A stretch of 64,000 bases of DNA from Pseudomonas sp. B20(2017) (GTDB lineage: Bacteria > Pseudomonadota > Gammaproteobacteria > Pseudomonadales > Pseudomonadaceae), in the NCBI RefSeq assembly GCF_002113125.1, contig NZ_NEJP01000017.1, positions 62,001-126,000 of the forward strand. The letters run 5' to 3'. The number at the start of each line of letters is the position of its first letter. Within the stretch, counting starts at the first letter, position 1. The position numbers and the translations under genes are program-made. This document shows positions 1-7,749 of the stretch, one piece after another. Under the pieces are notes generated by a model, which was not told the origin of the DNA, searched no databases, and saw nothing but the letters and a program-made list of their open reading frames with translations.

Positions 1-271
1 CCTGCTCCTGTTCCAGTCGAACCTTTTCCTGAGACCGCTCTCGCTCCAGTCGAGCCTCTTCCTGAGAGCGCTCTCGCTCCAGCCGAGTTGCCTCCAACTC
101 CAGTCGAGCAGCTTCCTGCGATTGCTCCTGCTCCAGCCTCACCTTGTCTCGCTCGGCCTGCTGGGTCAGAAAGCCATCGATCTTGGCGGACATGGATTCG
201 ATCCGTGCGTCGATTCTTGTCTCGATGACCTCGATCCTGGCGCTGAATTCGTCTCGCGTTATGTAGTTCAT
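1..271 (-). CDS. Coiled-coil protein, 3' part beyond window (partial)
   Basis: Reading leftwards from an ATG at 271, an open frame begins MNYITRDEFSARIEVIETR and runs off the left edge, so only about 90 residues are visible. After residue ~40 the protein is almost entirely Arg/Glu/Gln/Leu in repeats of the type RLERERSQEEA, each about 10 residues (30 nt), which predicts a long charged coiled coil. No membrane segment or signal peptide is seen in the visible part. Function is unknown. The DNA repeat is easy to see on the + strand as near-copies of CTCCAGTCGAGCCTCTTCC. Upstream of the ATG only a weak GAG could act as ribosome binding site. Confidence 0.7.
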   Translation of the reverse strand, partial: MNYITRDEFSARIEVIETRIDARIESMSAKIDGFLTQQAERDKVRLEQEQSQEAARLELEATRLERERSQEEARLERERSQEKVRLEQEQ

Positions 272-520
272 AGACTCAGTACTATCCGTTTGCCCGGCCA
301 TGTCGCTTGCTTGAAATTGGCTGAATTCCCTTGCAATCAATTCCGCACCTCTGACGTTTATCAACACTTCCCTGGATTGATCACCTCGGAGCGTTTCACC
401 TGATCACTCCGGGTGTAAGAAACGATAGGGCCCGGTCCAAAAACTCACAAGCCAGCGGATTCTGGTCCTGTTGTAGGCAAGATCGTCAGCTGATGTAGCC
501 GTCCTACACGGGATCAAGGA
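272..520. other. Intergenic stretch without a gene
   Basis: This is the space between the coiled-coil gene (leftward) and the 3' end of the LysR gene (leftward). A + strand frame crossing it (122-403) lies mostly antisense to the coiled-coil gene, has atypical composition and no ribosome binding site. I see no convincing gene, tRNA or strong terminator. Confidence 0.5.
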
Positions 521-1396
521 CTACTCATTCTCCAGCGCAAACGCTTCGACAATCTGTTCGATCACCGCCCTGACCCGCGCGGTATGGCGCAAATCCGCGT
601 GGGTCACCAGCCACACTTCATAAGGCAATGGCCGCGTACGCTCCGGCCACAGCCTGACCAGTCCATCGCGCTCGCCCATGTAGACCGGGATTTCTCCTAC
701 ACCCAGCCCGGCGGCAATCGAGCGTCTTACCAGCAGGCTGGAGCTCAGACCGGCGACGATTCGCCCGCGATTCACGGGTTCGGTCACCAGGGTCAGGTCC
801 TTGTTGCCCTGCAGATACGGTTGGTACACCACCAGATCATGGCCCTCGAACGCACTGCCCGGCGTCGGCACGCCATGGCTGTCAACATAGGCCTGCGAAG
901 CGAATAACCCCACCGGCCAACGCGCGATGCGCCGGGCGATCAGGTCAGGGTTATCGGGACGGGTGTTGCGCACGGCGATGTCTGCTTCACGTTTGGCCAG
1001 GCTGAGGATCTGCGTAGAGGCGTCCAGCTGCACGCGCACGTCCGGATGCTGTTCGTGCAACTGCGCGATGGCCGGGATCAGGAAATCGATGGCCAGCGAA
1101 TCGGTGGTGCTGACGCGTACGCTACCAGTCAGGCGATCGTCCAGACCCTGGATACGCCGTTCCAGCTCCAGCGCCGAATGCTCCATTTTTTCCACCGACT
1201 TGAGCGCCGCTTCGCCGACAGCCGTCAGTGCATAGCCCTCGGAGGTGCGCAGGAACAAGGTCGCGCCCAACGACTTTTCCAGCGCCGTGATGCGTCGCCC
1301 TACTGTCGCCTGATCCACGCCCAGCACACGCGCGGCGCCGCGTAATGTCGACTCGCGGCAGACCGCAAGAAACACACGTGCATCATCCCAGTTCAT
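521..1396 (-). CDS. LysR-family transcriptional regulator
   Basis: 291 aa, the usual length for the LysR family. The winged helix-turn-helix lies at about residues 2-60 (DDARVFLAVCRESTLRGAAR followed by VLGVDQATVGRRITALE). It is followed by a substrate-binding domain with VRVSTTDSLAIDFLIPAI near residue 95. This is the AmpR/GcvA-like shape in which a small ligand controls a tetramer bound to DNA. The start at 1396 is supported by AGAGGA just upstream. The gene is divergent from an MFS transporter (starts 1509), and two similar inverted repeats lie between them. The likely job is control of that transporter and of itself. The ligand is unknown. Confidence 0.9.
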   Translation of the reverse strand: MNWDDARVFLAVCRESTLRGAARVLGVDQATVGRRITALEKSLGATLFLRTSEGYALTAVGEAALKSVEKMEHSALELERRIQGLDDRLTGSVRVSTTDSLAIDFLIPAIAQLHEQHPDVRVQLDASTQILSLAKREADIAVRNTRPDNPDLIARRIARWPVGLFASQAYVDSHGVPTPGSAFEGHDLVVYQPYLQGNKDLTLVTEPVNRGRIVAGLSSSLLVRRSIAAGLGVGEIPVYMGERDGLVRLWPERTRPLPYEVWLVTHADLRHTARVRAVIEQIVEAFALENE

Positions 1397-1409
1397 ATCG
1401 TCCTCTATT

Positions 1410-1457
1410 GATGCATAAACGCATCACAACAACGCAAACTCGCTGCATTAACGCAGC
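1410..1457. promoter_or_regulatory. Two similar dyads, candidate LysR operators
   Basis: The gap between the LysR gene and the MFS gene has two inverted repeats of the same size and core: GATGCATAAACGCATC at 1410-1425 and GCTGCATTAACGCAGC at 1442-1457. They share TGCATWAACGCA and are 32 bp apart, close to three helical turns. This arrangement fits a LysR-type regulator binding two sites at a divergent promoter. The assignment is inferred from position and symmetry. Confidence 0.55.
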
Positions 1458-1508
1458 AACGATAGCCGATATGCTGGGCGCCATAAACCTTTCCACAGGA
1501 TTGCCGTC

Positions 1509-2729
1509 ATGCGCATTTCAACTGCTTCCCCCGAGCGTCCGGAAACGAGTGTCTGGCTGGCGATCTTCGCCGGACTCTGCGCCAGCCTGGTCAGCATCGG
1601 TCTGGCGCGTTTCGCCTACACGCCGCTGATCCCTTCGCTGATTCAGGCACAGTGGTTTTCCGCCCATGATGTGGTCTATCTCGGCGCGGCCAACCTGGTC
1701 GGTTACCTGATCGGCGCCCTCCTCGGTCGCCCGCTGGCACGCCGGCTTACCCAGAGAAACGCCTTGCGCCTGATGATGCTGGCGGTGACCGTGGCGTTTT
1801 TCGCCTGTGCGTACCCGGTGTCGGTGAGCTGGTATTTCGGCTGGCGCCTGCTGTCCGGCATCGCGGGCGGCGCGATCATGGTGCTGGTGGCCGCGACCGT
1901 GCTGCCCCATGTACCCGCCGAGCGCAAAGGCCTGGCCAGCGGGGCGATTTTCCTCGGTATCGGTCTGGGCATCGCCGGCTCGGGCACGATTGTTCCGCTG
2001 CTGTTAAGTCTGGGCTTGCAAGCGACCTGGCTGGGATTGGGCGTTTTGTCACTGGCACTGACGGCATTGAGCTGGTTCGGCTGGCCTTCGGAGCAGCCCC
2101 ATGCAACCACCGCAACGGCTCAGGTAGATCCGGCAGAACCAACGCCGCCTGCTGTTTATCTGCTGTTTGCCCAGTACGCGTTCATGGCTGCCGGGCTGGT
2201 GCCGGCCATGGTCTTTCTGGTGGATTACGTCGCCCGTGGACTGGGCGCCGGGTCGCACGTCGGTGCGCTGATCTGGATCATGTACGGACTGGGCGCCATC
2301 GTCGGCCCGGTGAGTTATGGCTTCCTCGCCGATCATCTCGGCGCGCGGACCGGCATTCGTCTGGTGCTGGTGGTGCAGGCGATCACCCTTGGCTTGTTGG
2401 CCATTTCGCATTCGTTCCTCGCCTTGGCGCTGCTGGCGGTGATCCTCGGTTCGTTTCCACCGGGCATTGTCCCGCTGGCATTGGCCCGGGTGCATGAGCT
2501 GGTGCCGGATCATCATCGCCAACAGGTGGCGTGGAGCCGCGCCACGGTGTCGTTCGCCACGTTTCAGGCGCTGGCCGGATTCGCCTATTCGGCGCTGTTC
2601 AACGCCACGGGCGGACAGCATGTGCTGCTCTTTGTGATTGCCGGCGGTGCCATCGTGATCGCGCTGATACTTGAGCACGCCATGAAATTGCTGCCCTCCT
2701 CCGTCGAACAACGCTGCTGCGCCGAATGA
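1509..2729 (+). CDS. MFS transporter, YbfB/YjiJ type
   Basis: 406 aa with about twelve hydrophobic segments, an inner-membrane permease of the major facilitator superfamily. The N-terminal stretch SIGLARFAYTPLIPSLIQ and the following NLVGYLIGALLGRPLARRL are typical of the YbfB/YjiJ family, whose substrates are not established. AGGA 8 nt upstream supports the ATG at 1509. It is transcribed divergently from the LysR gene at 521-1396, which probably regulates it, and is followed after 63 bp by a quinone oxidoreductase on the same strand. LysR, this MFS family and an oxidoreductase together suggest export or detoxification of a small organic compound, but that is inference. Confidence 0.88.
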   Translation: MRISTASPERPETSVWLAIFAGLCASLVSIGLARFAYTPLIPSLIQAQWFSAHDVVYLGAANLVGYLIGALLGRPLARRLTQRNALRLMMLAVTVAFFACAYPVSVSWYFGWRLLSGIAGGAIMVLVAATVLPHVPAERKGLASGAIFLGIGLGIAGSGTIVPLLLSLGLQATWLGLGVLSLALTALSWFGWPSEQPHATTATAQVDPAEPTPPAVYLLFAQYAFMAAGLVPAMVFLVDYVARGLGAGSHVGALIWIMYGLGAIVGPVSYGFLADHLGARTGIRLVLVVQAITLGLLAISHSFLALALLAVILGSFPPGIVPLALARVHELVPDHHRQQVAWSRATVSFATFQALAGFAYSALFNATGGQHVLLFVIAGGAIVIALILEHAMKLLPSSVEQRCCAE

Positions 2730-2792
2730 CGGGAGTCATTGCGCCCTGACTGCGTTCCCATCTACTGACCACTTTTTCAAGAGGAATCGAAA

Positions 2793-3791
2793 ATGACGTT
2801 GCCCACTGAAATGACCCGAATCGAAATCACCGAACCGGGTGGGCCCGAGGTTCTGAAATCCCGACGCGTGACGCTGCCGGTCGCCGCAGAAGGCGAAGTG
2901 CTGATCCGCGTGCACGCCGCCGGCGTCAATCGCCCGGACGCCCTGCAACGCGCCGGCAAGTACCCGATGAAACCCGGCATGAACCCGATCCCGGGCCTTG
3001 AAGTTGCGGGTGAAGTCGTGGCGGTCGGCAATGGCGTCAGCACATTCGCGGTCGGTGACCGGGTCTGCGCGCTGAGCAATGGCGGAGGTTACGCCGAGTA
3101 CTGCACAGTCCCGGCCGGCCAGGCCCTGCCGATTCCCGATGGGCTGGAGTGGATTCAGGCAGCTGCAATTCCGGAAACCTTTTTCACGGTATGGGCCAAC
3201 CTGTTCGGCCTCGGCGGCGCCAGCCGTGGCCAGCGCGCCTTGATCCACGGCGGCACCAGCGGCATCGGCACCACCGCGTTGATGCTGTGCCGCGAGTTTG
3301 GCATCGAAGCCTTCGCCACCGCCGGCAGCGCCGACAAATGTGCAGCGATCCGCAATCTGGGCGGCGAAGCGATCAACTACCGGGATCAGGATTTCGCGGA
3401 AGTCATCGCCGAGAAAACCGCCGGCCAGGGTGTCAATGTGATCCTCGACATCATGGGCGGCTCGTACCTCAACGGGAACATCAGTGCCTTGGGAATGGAT
3501 GGGCGGTTGGTGATGCTCGGTTTCCTCGGCGGCGCACGGGCCAATGACATCGATCTGCTGGCGATCCTCGGCAAACGTGCGGTGGTCACCGGTTCCCTCC
3601 TCCGCGCCCGTACCTCGACGGAAAAAGCCGCCATCGCCGATCAATTGCGCGAACACGTCTGGCCGGTGCTGGCCGCCGGGCGCTGCCTGCCGATCATCGA
3701 CAAGGTCTATCCGCTCGCCGACGCAGCCAAGGCCCATGCGCACATGGAAGCGGGCGACCACATCGGCAAGATCGTGCTGAAGATCGACTGA
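2793..3791 (+). CDS. NAD(P)H quinone oxidoreductase, PIG3/QorA family
   Basis: 332 aa of the zinc-independent medium-chain dehydrogenase/reductase family, cytosolic. The GroES-like N-terminal domain includes GVNRPDALQRAGKYP (residues ~48-62) and PGLEVAGEVVAVG. The Rossmann part has HGGTSGIGTTALMLCREFG (~150-170) for NADPH binding, and no structural zinc cysteine cluster is visible. The PIG3-type form reduces quinones and other activated carbonyl compounds. AGAGGAA supports the ATG at 2793, and an in-frame ATG at 2811 is an alternative. It lies downstream of the MFS gene and may be co-transcribed with it. Confidence 0.9.
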   Translation: MTLPTEMTRIEITEPGGPEVLKSRRVTLPVAAEGEVLIRVHAAGVNRPDALQRAGKYPMKPGMNPIPGLEVAGEVVAVGNGVSTFAVGDRVCALSNGGGYAEYCTVPAGQALPIPDGLEWIQAAAIPETFFTVWANLFGLGGASRGQRALIHGGTSGIGTTALMLCREFGIEAFATAGSADKCAAIRNLGGEAINYRDQDFAEVIAEKTAGQGVNVILDIMGGSYLNGNISALGMDGRLVMLGFLGGARANDIDLLAILGKRAVVTGSLLRARTSTEKAAIADQLREHVWPVLAAGRCLPIIDKVYPLADAAKAHAHMEAGDHIGKIVLKID

Positions 3792-3903
3792 GTCGTTGCA
3801 GCATTTTGTAATCGTTGCAGGCGTGCGGTGGTCGAAAATGTCACGCGCGGGTCGAGGCATCTGGTAAAAAGCGTTCTTTGTCCACGCCCTGGTGAAACGT
3901 TTA

Positions 3904-4848
3904 ATGTTCCTTGCCTTCATGACCCGACTTCGACGCCGCCGTCTGGCGTTCGCCTGCATGGCCGCCCTGATTATCGGCGTGCCGGCGAGTTGTGCCGTGC
4001 TGGAACACACCGAGCGCAAACTGCTGTTTCGCATCGAACCGGGCACGGCCGGCTGGTATCACGGATTGCCCGGCAGCGTGCAGGAACTCGATCTGCAACC
4101 GAAAAGCTTCAAGGCCGGGCAAAACATTCACGCCTGGTGGTGGCCGGCGGAGCGCGCGGATGCTCCGGCCATCCTTTATCTGCATGGCGTGCGCTGGAAC
4201 CTCACCGGGCAACTGTTCCGTATCGAGCAATTGCGCGCGGCAGGTTATTCGGTACTGGCCATCGACTATCGCGGTTTCGGCCAGAGCCACGGCGATCTGC
4301 CGTCGGAAAGCACGGTGTACGAGGATGCGCGGGTGGCCTGGGAACGCTTCCAGCTGTTGCAACCCGACCCGAACAAACGTCTGATCTACGGGCATTCATT
4401 AGGTGGCGCGGTCGCCATCGATCTGGCTGCCGAACTCGGTCGCGATGCCGCCAACCATCACACCCCATTGCCGGTGCGCGGACTGGTTATCGAGTCCACA
4501 TTCACCTCCTTGGCGGATGTGGCGGCAGCCGTGGCCAACACCTCCCTTCCAGTCCGTTGGCTGCTGTCGCAGAAATTCGACTCCATCGACAAGATCGCCG
4601 AGATCCACATGCCCTTGCTGGTGGTACACGGCCTGGCCGACGCATTCGTGCCGTCACGCTTCAGCGAGCAACTGTTCGCCGCAGCCCGGCAGCCGAAACG
4701 CCTGTTGCTGGTGCCCGGCGCAACGCACAACAACAGCATGGCGCTGGGCGGACAAAACTATCGCAAGGCGATCGATGCGCTGATGCAGACACGACCTGCC
4801 GCCCGGGTGGCGGGAGCTGCGGTGCAGAGGAATCCGCGCGATTCCTGA
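3904..4848 (+). CDS. Alpha/beta hydrolase, membrane-anchored or exported
   Basis: 314 aa from the ATG at 3904, chosen because GGTGA lies 8 nt upstream; a GTG at 3892 and an ATG at 3919 are in frame. The N-terminus is basic (TRLRRRR), followed by one hydrophobic segment ending PASC, which could be a signal anchor or a non-standard lipobox. The rest is an alpha/beta hydrolase fold: LYLHGVRWNLTG (oxyanion strand), nucleophile elbow YGHSLGG at about residue 162, a late Asp in HGLADAFVPS and His in PGATHNNSM. The family includes BAAT/YfhR-like serine hydrolases, and the substrate is unknown. Adjacent genes give no functional clue. Confidence 0.85.
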   Translation: MFLAFMTRLRRRRLAFACMAALIIGVPASCAVLEHTERKLLFRIEPGTAGWYHGLPGSVQELDLQPKSFKAGQNIHAWWWPAERADAPAILYLHGVRWNLTGQLFRIEQLRAAGYSVLAIDYRGFGQSHGDLPSESTVYEDARVAWERFQLLQPDPNKRLIYGHSLGGAVAIDLAAELGRDAANHHTPLPVRGLVIESTFTSLADVAAAVANTSLPVRWLLSQKFDSIDKIAEIHMPLLVVHGLADAFVPSRFSEQLFAAARQPKRLLLVPGATHNNSMALGGQNYRKAIDALMQTRPAARVAGAAVQRNPRDS

Positions 4849-5006
4849 CGCCCTCCCCGTAGACCATCGGTCACCCCGAAAGGAAATTCTTGCAGCATCG
4901 GCTGGCAATCCGGCGATCCAACGCTTTGCTGGATGGAGTCAATCCATGACGCTGCTTCGGCACACCCGGCCGCGCGGCGTTCCACTGCCTATTCGGGAGC
5001 ACCCCC

Positions 5007-5420
5007 ATGAAAATCAACCCGTACCTGATCTTCAACGGCGACTGCCGCGCAGCCTTCACGTTTTACGAGCAATGCCTGCAAGGCAAGCTCGAAGCGATGA
5101 TGACCTTCGGCGAAACCCCAGCCGCCGAACATGTCCCCAAAGAGCACCACAACCTGATCATCCACACCTGCCTGAAAGTCGGCGATCAGATGCTCATGGC
5201 TTCGGATACCACGCCCGACCGCCCGACCCAAGGCATGAGCGGTTGCTCGATTTCCCTGAATGTCGACAGCATCGCCGAAGCCGAACGGGTGTTTAACGCC
5301 CTGGCCAGGGACGGTCGCGTCGACATGCCGCTGGAAGCCACCTTCTGGGCTGCCCGCTTCGGCATGCTGGTGGATCGTTTTGGTGTGTCGTGGATGGTCA
5401 ATTGCGAAAGTGACAAATGA
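5007..5420 (+). CDS. VOC/PhnB-like glyoxalase-fold protein
   Basis: 137 aa with the beta-alpha-beta-beta-beta fold pattern of the vicinal oxygen chelate superfamily. It starts KINPYLIFNGDCRAAFTFYE, typical of PhnB/3-demethylubiquinone-methyltransferase-like proteins, and ends DRFGVSWMVNCE. These are small cytosolic proteins, often of unknown substrate and sometimes lacking metal ligands. GGGAG just before the ATG at 5007 acts as ribosome binding site. It is followed by a strong terminator at 5443-5474, so it closes its transcription unit. Confidence 0.87.
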   Translation: MKINPYLIFNGDCRAAFTFYEQCLQGKLEAMMTFGETPAAEHVPKEHHNLIIHTCLKVGDQMLMASDTTPDRPTQGMSGCSISLNVDSIAEAERVFNALARDGRVDMPLEATFWAARFGMLVDRFGVSWMVNCESDK

Positions 5421-5442
5421 CGCTGCCACAGCTCCGGACATG

Positions 5443-5474
5443 AAAAAGCCCGACCTCTTCAGGTCGGGCTTTTT
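5443..5474. terminator. Bidirectional intrinsic terminator
   Basis: Hairpin AGCCCGACCT-cttc-AGGTCGGGCT flanked by A5 on the left and T5 on the right, between the converging VOC gene (+) and a small exported protein gene (-). It can work in both directions. Confidence 0.9.
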
Positions 5475-5477
5475 CGT

Positions 5478-5807
5478 TCAACGCTGTGCCAGTTCGTGGC
5501 GAACACACTGTTCGTAGTAGGTCTGCTTGACGGCCGCCGGCTTGAGTCGCGACGCGCTGTCATAGGTCTGCTCGGTAATGCCCATGGCGGTCATGCGCAT
5601 CCACGGTTGCTGAAATTTGCGCGCCTGCAGGCGCTTGCGCGCGCCATACAGGGAAATCCCTGACAACTTCGATTGTTGCGCGCCGGCCGCGATGTCCGAG
5701 CCCCAGGCACACGCAAAACGATGGCTCTTGCTCAGTTCCCTCGCCTGGGCCTCCAACGCGAACAGAGCGAGGGAAAGCGTTGCTACGGTGATGACAATCG
5801 TCCGCAT
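5478..5807 (-). CDS. Small exported protein of unknown function
   Basis: 109 aa from the ATG at 5807. AGGTGGG lies about 5 nt upstream of it, and the in-frame GTG at 5816 falls inside that site, so it is unlikely to be the start. A Sec signal peptide is clear (RTIVITVATLSLALFALEAQA, cleavage after AQA near residue 20). The mature part is small and basic with two cysteines (FACAWGSD and YYEQCVRHE), so a disulfide is possible in the periplasm. I do not recognise a family. The gene stands alone between a shared terminator and rtcA. Confidence 0.72.
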   Translation of the reverse strand: MRTIVITVATLSLALFALEAQARELSKSHRFACAWGSDIAAGAQQSKLSGISLYGARKRLQARKFQQPWMRMTAMGITEQTYDSASRLKPAAVKQTYYEQCVRHELAQR

Positions 5808-5881
5808 ATAGCCCACCTAACCTTTTGAAAAAAGGCGAGTTTGCCGGGACTGAAAGCTTTCGGGGGCCAGCAATTTGCCGC

Positions 5882-6913
5882 CTATTGCTCCCGAGCGCGA
5901 ACTTCAACCTTTAACCGGTCTGCGCCTTCTTCCTGGCACTGGATGTGGATCGGTACAAAACGCTTGATCACCGAAATGTTGCTGTGCAAATGCTCGGTCA
6001 TCCTGGGCGTGGTAAACGATCCACCTCCGGCCAGCACCATCGGCAACAGCAGTTGATCAGCCAGATGCTCCGCTACCGCCGCACCGCTGTGCAACCAATC
6101 GGTCGCTTGATCGATCGCGGCGTCCGCCACCTTCTCCGAACGCAGTGAGGCTTGACCGAAAGCGCTGAAAACCTCGGTGACGTGTTCAAACGCATATTCC
6201 AGCAGCAACACGTTGCCCGGTCCACAGGCCGGATCAACGATGACCGCGTTCAACTCCGCTGATGCCATGTTCAATCGCTGGGCCACCCTTTCGAGCTCAC
6301 GGACACCGACACTCGGCGCCAGTCCCGCCGTCAGCGCAAACGCCTGTTGCGAAAGCGGCAAGCCGCGCTCACACAAGTGCAGTGCTGACAATTTCGATGG
6401 TTGCACCCTGACGTCGATTTCACCGCCCCCTGCCGGCACGAACCCGTGGCGCAGCAACGTCAGTTCAACCTCCGCGCCCATGCGTCGCAGCAACGGCAAC
6501 CAGCTGCGGCTGAGAAAATCGGTCGGTGGTGCCAGCGGATTATGCGTGCCGCCGCTGATCCGCACGCGGCTGGCTTGCGGCGCCAGCAACAAGGCGGGCA
6601 GCAAGGTCTGCAACACCAGGGTGCAACTGCCGGCGGTGCCAATGGCGAAGCGATAATCGCCGCCACGAATCGGCCCCGGCTCGAAGTTCAATGTCTGCGA
6701 GCCCAGTTCAGCCCCCTGGACCTTCGCACCGCAGACCTGCGCTGCCGCCATCACGGCGGTCAGGTGCTGGCGCAACAGACCCGGACGACTGCGTCTGGCC
6801 CGAATCCGCTCTATTCGAAACGCCTGGCCCGTCACCATCGACAGACTCAGCGCACTGCGCAACACCTGGCCACCGCCGATGGCGCCGTCCAGTTCAATAA
6901 CGTCCTGTTTCAT
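5882..6913 (-). CDS. rtcA: RNA 3'-terminal phosphate cyclase RtcA
   Basis: 343 aa, matching the RtcA family. It uses ATP to convert an RNA 3'-phosphate to a 2',3'-cyclic phosphate through a covalent enzyme-AMP intermediate. Visible signatures are LDGAIGGGQVLRSALSLSM at the N-terminus, RRSRPGLLRQHL (~40-51), GTAGSCTLVLQTLLPALL (~95-112) and, near residue 305, MTEHLHSN, which holds the candidate adenylated His. It is the last gene of the leftward RNA-repair operon, 8 bp after rlaP, and acts with RtcB and RlaP in processing broken RNA ends. Confidence 0.95.
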   Translation of the reverse strand: MKQDVIELDGAIGGGQVLRSALSLSMVTGQAFRIERIRARRSRPGLLRQHLTAVMAAAQVCGAKVQGAELGSQTLNFEPGPIRGGDYRFAIGTAGSCTLVLQTLLPALLLAPQASRVRISGGTHNPLAPPTDFLSRSWLPLLRRMGAEVELTLLRHGFVPAGGGEIDVRVQPSKLSALHLCERGLPLSQQAFALTAGLAPSVGVRELERVAQRLNMASAELNAVIVDPACGPGNVLLLEYAFEHVTEVFSAFGQASLRSEKVADAAIDQATDWLHSGAAVAEHLADQLLLPMVLAGGGSFTTPRMTEHLHSNISVIKRFVPIHIQCQEEGADRLKVEVRAREQ

Positions 6914-6921
6914 TTTTTTCC

Positions 6922-7710
6922 TTATGCGTACAAACCAACGGTTTCCCGCAGGTATTGATCGAGCTGGCGCGAATCCTCCCGGGTTCGGGGCAATGCCGGT
7001 ACCGCTCGCTCGAGTTCCGCTTCGATGAACGCATGCAGCGCCGGACGACGAGGACCGTAGGCGCTCTCGTCGGCATTGCGCTTGAGCGCAAGCAGTTCGT
7101 CGACTTCATCGAGCAAGGCCCGGTCATCGACGGTGCTCAGCAGATCGATGAACGTCATCGGCGGCCGACCCCGTCCCTGATCGATCCAGCGCACCGCCAG
7201 CAGGGGCCGCAGTACATAGAAGTACTTCTTGAACCGCACGCTGTCGCCTTGCAGATAACCACGGAAGTTCTTCTTCGCCATCGACAGATAATGATTCCGC
7301 GCGGCCGGCGGGCTGTAGAACGCCTCGGCCAGTGCCCGCAGTTGCGAAACCGCTGCGGTCTCGCTGCGATAAACCAGCGGTGAATCGAGCCATTCGAGCA
7401 AGGTCGGGTTGGATTTGCGCAGCAGCCCGAGGGTCTTGCGCAGCTCCCAGCCACTGACATCCAGCTCGTCATCCAGCGGCCGCTCGATCACATCACTTGG
7501 CGCATCGACCTGGACGAACCACTCCGGTTTCTGCACATAAACGAAGCGCACATCGTAATCGCTGTCCGGCGAGGCAAAGCCCCAGGCCCGGCTGCCCGAC
7601 TCGCAGGCATACAGCACCGTGACATTGCGTTCGCGCTCTATGCGCGCCAGTTCTTCCAGCACCCGGGCGCGCATGGTGTTGCACAGCGGGTGACGTTCTT
7701 CGAATTTCAT
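6922..7710 (-). CDS. RlaP-type nucleotidyltransferase (RNA-ligase associated)
   Basis: 262 aa from the ATG at 7710 (AAGGA 9 nt upstream). A GTG at 7746 with AAGGG about 7 nt upstream would add 12 residues and cannot be excluded. The fold is the minimal nucleotidyltransferase/polymerase-beta type: ESGSRAWGFASPDSDYDVRF (~38-57) contains the GS motif and the two Asp residues of the DxD metal site. The family (RlaP, Pfam Nuc-transf_3) is known from rtcB operons and is proposed to modify RNA ends. Here it sits between rtcB and rtcA, which fits. Its exact reaction is not established. Confidence 0.88.
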   Translation of the reverse strand: MKFEERHPLCNTMRARVLEELARIERERNVTVLYACESGSRAWGFASPDSDYDVRFVYVQKPEWFVQVDAPSDVIERPLDDELDVSGWELRKTLGLLRKSNPTLLEWLDSPLVYRSETAAVSQLRALAEAFYSPPAARNHYLSMAKKNFRGYLQGDSVRFKKYFYVLRPLLAVRWIDQGRGRPPMTFIDLLSTVDDRALLDEVDELLALKRNADESAYGPRRPALHAFIEAELERAVPALPRTREDSRQLDQYLRETVGLYA

Positions 7711-7749
7711 GTCCTTCAATCCTTGTTCCAGCGTGCCTTGCGACACGCG

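Noticed and set aside
1..180. CRISPR array at the left edge
   Set aside because: The ~30-nt repeats have no unique spacers between them and code for an in-frame heptad-like protein repeat.
122..403. 93-aa + strand frame at the left edge
   Set aside because: Mostly antisense to the coiled-coil gene, whose repeat pattern and composition are protein-like.
2736..4046. 436-aa open frame on the minus strand
   Set aside because: Covers the quinone oxidoreductase and part of the hydrolase in antisense; no family features.
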